Assembly: GCA_026996295.1 (NCBI GenBank)
Contig: JALWLL010000006.1
Location: 1-64,000 of the forward strand
DNA length: 64,000 nt
Origin: Sulfurimonas sp.
GTDB lineage: Bacteria > Campylobacterota > Campylobacteria > Campylobacterales > Sulfurimonadaceae
Direction: 5' to 3'
Below, one piece after another: positions 45,430-52,816 of this stretch. The notes beneath the pieces were generated by a model. It searched no databases. It was not told where the DNA came from and saw nothing but the letters and a program-made list of their open reading frames with translations. The position numbers were made by a program, and so were the translations under genes. The number at the start of each line of letters is the position of its first letter. Position 1 is the first letter of the stretch.

Positions 45430-46065
45430 ATGAATAAACATATACTACTTTTGGAAGATGATGCATTACTTGCTCTTACCATAAAAGAACTGCTTCAGAG
45501 TGAGGGTTATAAGGTAACTTTGGTTTCCGATGGAGCCGAAGCTGCTGATGTTGCTTATGATACAAAGTTTGATTTGTATATTTTTGATATCAATGTACCC
45601 GAAATGAACGGACTTGAACTTCTAGAAGCACTCAGAAGTGCACAGGACTCCACACCCACAATTTTTATCAGCGCTGCCGTGGATCTTGATTCTATCTCCA
45701 AAGCCTTTGAGATCGGTGCTGAAGACTATATAAAAAAACCTTTTTTCCCAGAAGAGCTGCTCATACGCGTCAATGCCAAACTTCACAAACACTCCTCATC
45801 AAAGATCATCTACAAAGATCTCGAGTTTAATACCTCTACAAAGATACTAAAAAAAGGTGATCATGTGCTTGCTTTAGGTGAGGTTCAAGAGAGGCTTCTG
45901 GAGATGTTTTTGCAAAATATCGGACAGGTTCTTGACACACAAATACTTCTGGAATGTTTAGAAAGACCTTCTGCAACAGCTCTAAGGGTAGCAATTACCA
46001 AGCTCAAGCACACAACAGGACTCAATATTCGAAATATTCGTGCCGTAGGATATGTTCTTGAGTAA
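45430..46065 (+). CDS. OmpR-family response regulator
   Basis: The 211-residue regulator has a receiver domain (1-120) with Glu/Asp in LLEDDALL, phospho-Asp in LYIFDINVPEMNG and Lys in YIKKPFF, then a winged-helix DNA-binding domain (about 125-211). No ribosome site precedes the ATG and the -10 ends only about seven bases before it, so translation may be leaderless. Its sensor kinase gene follows with overlap. The 11-bp direct repeats upstream, copied before the 47199 gene, are the probable binding site, implying autoregulation. Confidence 0.9.
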   Translation: MNKHILLLEDDALLALTIKELLQSEGYKVTLVSDGAEAADVAYDTKFDLYIFDINVPEMNGLELLEALRSAQDSTPTIFISAAVDLDSISKAFEIGAEDYIKKPFFPEELLIRVNAKLHKHSSSKIIYKDLEFNTSTKILKKGDHVLALGEVQERLLEMFLQNIGQVLDTQILLECLERPSATALRVAITKLKHTTGLNIRNIRAVGYVLE

Positions 46066-47116
46066 AGTTGAACTAGAATCATTTTTAAAAAGTTTTATTC
46101 TTTTTTTCTCCTCACTTGGGGTTTTAACCGCTGTTTTGTTTTATATTAACTATACAAAAAATCTACAAACACTCAATGAAAAACTTTTTAATGAGATGCG
46201 CCTATGCAGCTATGATCTTAAATGTGAAAAATTCACCATAAAATTTTTAGAAAAAAACAAACAAAAGCTTTATACTCTTTATCAAAATGATGATGGTCTG
46301 CGCTCCTACTACCCTATCCCCAATTCACAAAAATATATAATGCTTCTAAAATTCTCTAAAGAGAACTACTTAAAAGAGATACATAAACTTCAAAATCAAG
46401 CGATAGTAAACTTTCTTATAGTTCTTGGGGTAATTCTTTTGCTCTCCATACTTTTTTCCGTCTATGCCCTGTACCCTTTGAGAAATGCTCTGCTTCTCAC
46501 CCAGGAATTTATCAAAGATATTTTACATGACTTCAACACACCACTTGCAACACTTCGGCTCAATACATCCATGCTTAAAAAAGAGCTGAATGATAATGAA
46601 AAACTTATGCGTATAGAGCAAAGTGTGCAAAACGTTCTTCATCTTCAGGAACATCTGCGCTCATACCTTTTTAACCATGATATGCAAAAAGAGAAATTTG
46701 AGCTTACAAAAATCCTCCAAGAACAAATTCAAATGCTTGAAAAAAACTACCCAGGTATCACTTTTATCATAGAAGTAAAAAAACCTATAACCCTCTACAG
46801 CAATAAAAAAGCATTGATACGTATTGTCAACAATATACTCTCCAACGCAGCAAAATACAACTCCACAAAAGGTTCCGTAACTGTTTCATACAACAAAAAC
46901 TCTCAAACACTCTTTATCAAAGATACCGGGATAGGGATCAAAAATCCTAAGATGATATTTGAGAGATTTTACAAGGAGCAAGAAAGAGGGATAGGAATCG
47001 GCCTGCACATAGTCAAAAAACTGTGCGATGAACTCGATATAGGTATAGAGGTACAAAGTTCAAAGGGGGATGGAACGACATTCCAACTGCACTTGAAAAA
47101 GCTAATACTTCTCTAA
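46058..47116 (+). CDS. membrane sensor histidine kinase
   Basis: A 352-residue kinase: TM1 (about 10-30), a periplasmic domain of about 85 residues, TM2 (about 118-138), then directly the dimerisation helices with the phospho-acceptor in ILHDFNTPLATLRLN (the usual HExxxP appears as HDFNTP). The catalytic domain has NNILSNAAKYN (N box), IKDTGIGI (G1) and GIGIGLHIVKKL (G2). No HAMP or PAS. I use TTG at 46058, seven bases after AGGA; an ATG at 46052 lies only one base after it. It overlaps the response regulator stop. A direct-repeat operator overlaps its last codons. Confidence 0.88.
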   Translation: MSKVELESFLKSFILFFSSLGVLTAVLFYINYTKNLQTLNEKLFNEMRLCSYDLKCEKFTIKFLEKNKQKLYTLYQNDDGLRSYYPIPNSQKYIMLLKFSKENYLKEIHKLQNQAIVNFLIVLGVILLLSILFSVYALYPLRNALLLTQEFIKDILHDFNTPLATLRLNTSMLKKELNDNEKLMRIEQSVQNVLHLQEHLRSYLFNHDMQKEKFELTKILQEQIQMLEKNYPGITFIIEVKKPITLYSNKKALIRIVNNILSNAAKYNSTKGSVTVSYNKNSQTLFIKDTGIGIKNPKMIFERFYKEQERGIGIGLHIVKKLCDELDIGIEVQSSKGDGTTFQLHLKKLILL

Positions 47117-47133
47117 CACTTCTATGTAATAAT
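47103..47133 (+). promoter_or_regulatory. second copy of the direct-repeat operator, before the Met/Gln-rich protein gene
   Basis: TAATACTTC-T-CTAACACTTCTATGTAATAAT matches the site at 45393 in 25 of 31 positions, including the 11-bp-spaced ACTTCT cores, and overlaps the last 14 bases of the kinase gene. A -10-like TAATAAT lies in it, 66 bases before the ATG at 47199. Confidence 0.6.
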
Positions 47134-47198
47134 GACACTATGAAAAAAAACAGAAGCAACTTCCAAAGTGCTTCTCAACAAAACACAAAGGATCTAAA

Positions 47199-47624
47199 AT
47201 GAAAACTTTACAATTACTGGCAACTTTAGCGTTGCTTGGAGTATCAACCGTAGTTATGGCAGAAGATGTAACAGTTGATGAGCAAATTACTGCTATCATC
47301 AATGCAACTCCAGAGGAGAGAGTGGATCTGGTCAATGATTTTAAAGTTACTCTGTCCACTTTGAGCGATGACGAAAGAGCAGCGGCAATTGAACAACTCA
47401 GAAGCTCTGTGGAGCCAAGTGCAGATCAAACTAATATGCAGACACAAACTCAAGCTCAAATGCAAACAAGACAAAGAAGCCGCGTGAACCAAATGGAGCA
47501 AACAGAATCTATGAATACTGTAGGATCAATGATGCAGCAAGAAGTTTCTAAACAGGTTATGCAGGTAGGCGGCGGTGCACCGATAGATACATCTGTAATG
47601 GGTACTCACCGAGGGGGCAGATAA
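47199..47624 (+). CDS. Met/Gln-rich periplasmic protein of a two-component regulon
   Basis: A 141-residue protein with a signal peptide (about 1-21, ending VVMA). The mature N-terminal half is two helices with INATPEERVDLVNDFKVTL and LSDDERAAAIEQL, an arrangement reminiscent of small periplasmic stress proteins such as Spy/CpxP (TPEER-like motifs), but without clear homology. The C-terminal half (about 78-130) is a run of Gln and Met (NMQTQTQAQMQTRQ, MNTVGSMMQQ) that could bind a metal such as copper. An AAGGATC ribosome site precedes the ATG. The same operator as the response regulator's lies upstream, so it is the likely target gene. It abuts the convergent GGDEF-EAL gene. Confidence 0.7.
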   Translation: MKTLQLLATLALLGVSTVVMAEDVTVDEQITAIINATPEERVDLVNDFKVTLSTLSDDERAAAIEQLRSSVEPSADQTNMQTQTQAQMQTRQRSRVNQMEQTESMNTVGSMMQQEVSKQVMQVGGGAPIDTSVMGTHRGGR

Positions 47625-49502
47625 CTAAATTATCTCTTGAGGCTTTCCTAGGTGAAAGCCTTGCCCATACTGAAGGTTTAACTCTTTAAGTTTATGAAGA
47701 ACTGCTTCATTATGAACAAACTCTCCGACCACATCCATCTCTAAATTTGTTGCAAATCTTACTATCGCTTCCACTATACTGTATGAAGTTTTGGACGTAT
47801 CGATATTTTTGATCAAAGAACCGTCAATTTTGACAATATCTATTGGAAAAGCTTCAAAAATAGAAAAATTTGAATACCCTGAACCAAAATCATCAAGTGC
47901 AATACTAACACCGTATGACTTGATTTCTCGCAATCTCTCTATTAACAAAGACTCATTTAAAACCGTTTCGTATTCGAGTAGTTCTATTGTTAAATAATTA
48001 GCATAGAGTTTATGCTCTAGTAGCTCATCAGAAAGTATTGTATAGATTGAGTTATCTGCTATATCCGATAAATTTAAATTGATACTTATTGCAACTTGCT
48101 TCTGTTTTGTTTGCTCGAAAACTATTTCAAGCAGTTTTTTTGTCATATCTCTATAGATATTTGTTCCCTCTATAGCATCTAAAAAAGAGTTCGGGTATAT
48201 TGTCGTGCCATCTTCATCTTTAAGACGAATCAGCGCTTCATATTTTACAATACTTTGTGTTTGTATCTCTACAATTGGCTGAAAATGACAAAATACTCTT
48301 CCCTCATCAATGGCAAGTTTGATTTTTTCTATTTCCATTAGTGCAGTTTGTACCATATTTGTAGATGATACATCACTGTCTATAATAATATTTCTTCCGG
48401 AATGCTTTGCAGCGTAGAGCCTCTCATCAACTTTTTTCATAACCTCTTGGATTGTTTTATACTTATGCATATCATCTACTAATCCTATCGATACAGTCAC
48501 TTTGATAACTGTATCATTATATACAAAATTATAGTTTTCTATCCTCTTTCTAATTCTTTCCAATGTGTGTATGGCACTTGATTGTTTTTTTCTTTCTTTA
48601 TAGAGAAATATAAGAAACTCTTCACCTCCAAAGCGAACTATATAATCTTTATCTCGTAAATTTTTCTTTACCAGCCCAACAAAACTTTCCAGAATAAAAT
48701 CTCCGGCTTTATGCCCATAATTGTCATTTATTTTTTTGAAATAATCAAGATCAAGCATAACAATATCATAATGATAAAAATCTATTTTATCGATAAAATC
48801 CCTTAAAAAGACACGATTATATGCATGTGTTAAAGGATCGATAACTGTCTCTTTTTTAGTTTTACGTTGGATAATAATTTGATAAAGGATTACAGCAAAA
48901 AGAAAAATAATCGCAAAAAATATATATAAAAAAACCTCTTTCATCGGCTTCATAATTTCTGAAAAAATATCAAGAAGTTTGGTTGAAAAGTCAATAGCAA
49001 CTACTCCTTGAACATTCCCATCTATCATGTATGGCCTTAAGGTTGTTATCCACAGTCCTGTTAAGTCATCTTGAAATATAATATTTGTTTTCTTAGTGGC
49101 ATATACTTTATTCCATTCTTTTTCGTTGACATCAAATTTACTGTCAAAAAAAGCTTTATCCTCTTTACTCCCATCTAAAAGGTATCGATATCTTCCATCT
49201 TTATCTTTATAGAGCATATATATGAATTTAAATGACGGTGTTACCAACACCTGCATTTTGGATTCTAATTGATGACGAAGCTGGGGATTATTTTTTAATA
49301 TTGTATAAATATCTTCATCCCCCACAGAATTTTTAATTATACTAACTATATTATCAGCGAGGTAGGAGGTGTTTGTAAGAATGACATCGCGGATATTTTG
49401 TGTTATTTTTTTTTCAAAATCTTCAATATTTATATAAAGAAAAGCGATAAAAAGCAGTAAAAAAATTATGAAACCAGAGTAAATTGCATTAGATATCTTC
49501 AT
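47625..49502 (-). CDS. GGDEF-EAL c-di-GMP protein with periplasmic sensor (operon with receptor-like OMP)
   Basis: A 625-residue inner-membrane enzyme: TM1 (about 5-25), a Cache-like periplasmic domain (about 30-190), TM2 (about 190-212), then GGEEF at 292-296 with the I-site RDKD at 283-286, so a cyclase can be active and product-inhibited. EAL at 422-424, with ELLEYE, DDFGSGYSNF, KIDGSLI and VVGEFVHNEAV; the last differs from the standard EGVET, so phosphodiesterase activity is possible but less certain. It is the last of three overlapping minus-strand genes; the upstream small periplasmic protein overlaps it by four bases. Confidence 0.9.
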   Translation of the reverse strand: MKISNAIYSGFIIFLLLFIAFLYINIEDFEKKITQNIRDVILTNTSYLADNIVSIIKNSVGDEDIYTILKNNPQLRHQLESKMQVLVTPSFKFIYMLYKDKDGRYRYLLDGSKEDKAFFDSKFDVNEKEWNKVYATKKTNIIFQDDLTGLWITTLRPYMIDGNVQGVVAIDFSTKLLDIFSEIMKPMKEVFLYIFFAIIFLFAVILYQIIIQRKTKKETVIDPLTHAYNRVFLRDFIDKIDFYHYDIVMLDLDYFKKINDNYGHKAGDFILESFVGLVKKNLRDKDYIVRFGGEEFLIFLYKERKKQSSAIHTLERIRKRIENYNFVYNDTVIKVTVSIGLVDDMHKYKTIQEVMKKVDERLYAAKHSGRNIIIDSDVSSTNMVQTALMEIEKIKLAIDEGRVFCHFQPIVEIQTQSIVKYEALIRLKDEDGTTIYPNSFLDAIEGTNIYRDMTKKLLEIVFEQTKQKQVAISINLNLSDIADNSIYTILSDELLEHKLYANYLTIELLEYETVLNESLLIERLREIKSYGVSIALDDFGSGYSNFSIFEAFPIDIVKIDGSLIKNIDTSKTSYSIVEAIVRFATNLEMDVVGEFVHNEAVLHKLKELNLQYGQGFHLGKPQEII

Positions 49503-49921
49503 TCAATATCTTCAATATAACTTTGTAGTTTTTTTGGAAGTGTAATGCCACGCTCTTGAAGTTTATTTTTTACAAATACAAGATTGGGTCTCCCTTTTTG
49601 CCAATAAAACCCACCAACTGCATTTCCCTTGTTTCTCTGCAAAACCAAATATCCGTTTGCAAAGACCGCTTGGTCACTTTTTTGGATATCATAGGTATGA
49701 AACAGCATCAATATATCTGCATCTTTTTTATTTTGCACAACACGCACACCTTCTATTGATGCGAAAAGTGGGTTTTTTGACACCTCATCACTCCATACTT
49801 TTACAATACTTTTTGATGGAAACAGTGCTTCTAAGATAGTCTTATAAATCCCTTTTTCAATCTCTAGTGCAGAACTCATTAACGATGTCACTATAATTAA
49901 TAATAAGAATAATTTTTTCAA
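49499..49921 (-). CDS. small periplasmic protein between receptor-like OMP and GGDEF-EAL gene
   Basis: A 140-residue secreted protein (signal peptide about 1-19). The mature part has an alpha/beta pattern: EGVRVVQNKKDADILMLFHT, then ANGYLVLQRN, GFYWQKGRPNLVFVKNKL and RGITLPKKLQSYIEDIE at the end. YfiR/binding-protein-like features are possible (a strand ending in ADIL, and FYWQKGRP near the end), but I could not assign a family with confidence. Its ATG overlaps the receptor gene stop, and its stop overlaps the GGDEF-EAL gene, so it probably relays between them in the periplasm. Confidence 0.6.
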   Translation of the reverse strand: MKKLFLLLIIVTSLMSSALEIEKGIYKTILEALFPSKSIVKVWSDEVSKNPLFASIEGVRVVQNKKDADILMLFHTYDIQKSDQAVFANGYLVLQRNKGNAVGGFYWQKGRPNLVFVKNKLQERGITLPKKLQSYIEDIE

Positions 49922-51795
49922 AACTGATACTCCACATTAAACCACACTTTTCTGTCAAACACACTTATCGGATAACTTAAACCTTTGTAAACTTGCTTAT
50001 AGCCTTTATCTAAAATATTTTCCCCTTTTATACCAAAAAGCAGATCTTTCGTATAATGATACCGTACACTCGATGTCCAATCATACGATGCCTCTACATC
50101 TATTCCATAGTCGCTGTATGGAGCTCTATAATCTAACATATTGAAAAAATCAAATTTTTTGTAGCTATTATACACTATAATATGCCCACCATAAGGTGGA
50201 GAATACTCCATTGCATCTTTTCTTCTTCCATGGTATGCATCTACAGTTAGTTTGTTTTTTAAATCAAATTTATACGTATATGATACTTCATACTGAATAA
50301 AAAAGGTTTTATCCCCATTAATAAATCCTGCATTAGTGTCATACTTAATAGGATTGCTTAATTCAATATATGAAACTCGGAAGTTAGCCAACTGATTTTT
50401 TTCTTTATATCGAGCACCTAAAGAATAAAGTGTTGGCTGTGCAGATTTAAGCTTCCTGTTAGTAATCAAAGGTGCATTTGTCCCGTCACTGTACAATGAT
50501 ATAATCGGACTTGTATAATATGTTCGTGTGTAAAATGTTTTTAATTGCAAGTTTGCAATATTTTTAATCAATCCCAAGCGAAATATATATTCATTTTTAT
50601 CATCAATTTCATCTTCTTCATAACGGTAATAATCCCTCTTTAATGAAAGAATTCCCATTGTAGTCGGGGTAAAATTATATTTATCCTCAATATAAAGGGA
50701 GTATAGATTGTAATGGGCTCTAAAATCTGTACTATTTGTATCAAAATCTCCCTTTACCTCTGTATGTTTATGTTTGACAAATCCGCCAATATACAAAGAG
50801 TTACTGTATGTTTTAAAAGTTTTATCAAGTATAAGGGAGTAGATTTTATCTGCAACATCCATACTGTAGTCTTGTACAAATCCAAAATCACCGGCATAAA
50901 TCCCACTCATATCCTGCATATTTGCCTGCGAATCTACAAGGTCAATACTTGCTTGCAAGCGGAACTCATTTGCAAACTTTTTTGTCAGATGAATATAGCT
51001 ATACCGTGTATCGGTACTGCCACCGCTTGGTGTTACATCTTTTCCCATACCTAAAAACGGATCTGTTTTCGTTTGAAAATAACCAAACTCGACATCCCAG
51101 CTTTTATAATTTATACCTGCATATAGATTTGCATTTGTGCTGTCACTTTTGATTGGATATCCCTGATTATAGTAAACGTCTCGCTTCATTTGGTTTGTAT
51201 TACCATAAACAAAGTAGCTTATATCGCTTTGAAGTGTCTGCCCTATGTAGCCACTTATATATGAACTTCCATCACCATCACCACTTACACGAACTTTGCC
51301 CCCCTCTTCGCGAGAAGGATCCTTTGTGTAGAGTTTTATAACTATAGATGAGGGTTCATTGCCAAACTCAACCGAAGCACTGCTTCTATATACCTCTATA
51401 TGGTCTATCGCATCAAGAGTAATACTTCCACAAATAAGCGCACCACTTTGATATACTGAAGCAGTGATATCATGATCATTGACAAAGATACGAACAGCCG
51501 ATGTCGGCATACTTTTTTGGGAGGGTTTTACAAACATAGTCGAGTTAATGTTTGATCTTGAAATATATGGCACAGTAAATAACTTCATAATATCTGCAAG
51601 TGTGCGAGCTTGCATCCTTTCCATATCTTCTCGCGTAAATATATCTACAAAACCGTTTGATTCACTCTTTGTTATTTTTGACAAATCAGATTCAACTTTA
51701 TACGATTCCAAGAGATAATCAATATCCATGCTGTTTGCATATAAACTTGTCGTTACAAAAACAGCAATTATTGTTTTACTTGTTTTTATTATCAT
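49918..51795 (-). CDS. TonB-dependent-receptor-like outer-membrane protein
   Basis: About 625 residues: signal peptide (MIIKTSKTIIAVFVTTSLYA), a plug domain (about 30-150, with FTREDMERMQARTLADIMKL and VRIFVNDHDITAS and IDHIEVYRSSASVEFGN) and a beta barrel ending in Phe (VWFNVEYQF). I see no obvious TonB box at the N-terminus, so energy-coupled uptake is uncertain. I start at the ATG at 51795, eight bases after GAGGA; earlier codons encode no signal peptide. First gene of the operon with the periplasmic and GGDEF-EAL genes, so I infer it is a signal receptor. A palindromic element overlaps its ribosome site. Confidence 0.8.
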   Translation of the reverse strand: MIIKTSKTIIAVFVTTSLYANSMDIDYLLESYKVESDLSKITKSESNGFVDIFTREDMERMQARTLADIMKLFTVPYISRSNINSTMFVKPSQKSMPTSAVRIFVNDHDITASVYQSGALICGSITLDAIDHIEVYRSSASVEFGNEPSSIVIKLYTKDPSREEGGKVRVSGDGDGSSYISGYIGQTLQSDISYFVYGNTNQMKRDVYYNQGYPIKSDSTNANLYAGINYKSWDVEFGYFQTKTDPFLGMGKDVTPSGGSTDTRYSYIHLTKKFANEFRLQASIDLVDSQANMQDMSGIYAGDFGFVQDYSMDVADKIYSLILDKTFKTYSNSLYIGGFVKHKHTEVKGDFDTNSTDFRAHYNLYSLYIEDKYNFTPTTMGILSLKRDYYRYEEDEIDDKNEYIFRLGLIKNIANLQLKTFYTRTYYTSPIISLYSDGTNAPLITNRKLKSAQPTLYSLGARYKEKNQLANFRVSYIELSNPIKYDTNAGFINGDKTFFIQYEVSYTYKFDLKNKLTVDAYHGRRKDAMEYSPPYGGHIIVYNSYKKFDFFNMLDYRAPYSDYGIDVEASYDWTSSVRYHYTKDLLFGIKGENILDKGYKQVYKGLSYPISVFDRKVWFNVEYQF

Positions 51796-51796
51796 G

Positions 51797-51827
51797 TTAT
51801 AATCCTCGAGTTTGTGGATTATAATCC
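51797..51827. promoter_or_regulatory. inverted/direct repeat over the ribosome site of the receptor-like gene
   Basis: TTATAATCC at 51797-51805 and again at 51819-51827 (22 bp apart, two helical turns), the second inside the perfect 12-bp palindrome GGATTATAATCC (51816-51827). The inverted arm GGATTATAA at 51816-51824 also pairs with 51797-51805. On the minus strand the downstream arm contains the GGA of the ribosome site, so a leader hairpin could hide it. Confidence 0.45.
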
Positions 51828-51979
51828 ATTTATCATAAAAATAAACTGAACTTATATAAACACCCCATACAGCTTGATACCAAGAGATTAAGGGATTAGA
51901 TAAAGCTCCTAATTTATGATACAATTTTAGATAGTACTTGATCCAAATACAAATCATGAACATTACTTAAAGGAACACT

Positions 51980-52816
51980 ATGAACAGGCTTATTTTTGTT
52001 ATTTTTGTACTTCTCTCACTCAACATATACGCATACAGTGATTTTGATATGGACGGTGTCGAAGACAAGGTAGATATCTGCCCAAACACCCCTTTGAGTG
52101 ACCTTGTAGATATCAACGGATGCACCATTAAAAGCTTACAGAGTCCTCATAGTTTTGATATTGTTTTAGGTGTGAATTTTTCACAAACAAATTATGAGAA
52201 CTTAGAAAAGACAGATACTTTTACACAAACACTTCAAGTCGATTACTACTATAAAAACTTCTCTTTTCAAGCGAGCAGCGGATACTATACTTCTGAGAGC
52301 TCCACATACGCCAACTCTGGGATGAATGATTCTTTTTTAGGTTTTTACTACAAATTCAAACCAGCAGATGCGCTCAACTTCAGAGTAGGAGCCGGTGTTT
52401 TACTGCCAACCTACGATGCTCCACTCAACAATAACAACACAGACTATACTGCATCACTCAGTATGAGCTATCTTGCAAACAACATCAGTTTCTTTGGCGG
52501 TATCGCTTATACTCTTATCAACGATGATGATCAGATCATCACTTACGATGATGGGAGCTATACAGATGTACAGTACCAGGACACTTTCTCTTATAACTTC
52601 GGTATAGGGATTTACCCTACCCCAAAGCTTTATGTCAGTACCTCTTACAATGTGGTTGATAGTATCTATAAGGGCTCACAAACCATTGACACAGCTTCAC
52701 TCTACGCTTTTTACAACATCAACTCCAGATACTTTACAAGTTTGAACTATTCCTATGGGCTAAGTGATCTCGCTAGTGATAACTACCTCTCTGTACGTTT
52801 TGGTTACTACTTCTAA
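51980..52816 (+). CDS. outer-membrane beta-barrel protein with thrombospondin-type-3-like N-terminus
   Basis: A 278-residue protein with a signal peptide (about 1-18, ending IYA). Right after it DFDMDGVEDKVDICPNTPL is a calcium-binding thrombospondin type 3-like repeat, as in OmpA-type proteins. The rest is a run of short amphipathic beta strands ending in Tyr-Phe (VRFGYYF), as expected for barrel insertion by BAM. There is no OmpA peptidoglycan-binding domain. Function is unknown. It is divergent from the receptor-like gene with a 184-bp region between, and overlaps the convergent PBP1A gene by four bases. Confidence 0.7.
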   Translation: MNRLIFVIFVLLSLNIYAYSDFDMDGVEDKVDICPNTPLSDLVDINGCTIKSLQSPHSFDIVLGVNFSQTNYENLEKTDTFTQTLQVDYYYKNFSFQASSGYYTSESSTYANSGMNDSFLGFYYKFKPADALNFRVGAGVLLPTYDAPLNNNNTDYTASLSMSYLANNISFFGGIAYTLINDDDQIITYDDGSYTDVQYQDTFSYNFGIGIYPTPKLYVSTSYNVVDSIYKGSQTIDTASLYAFYNINSRYFTSLNYSYGLSDLASDNYLSVRFGYYF

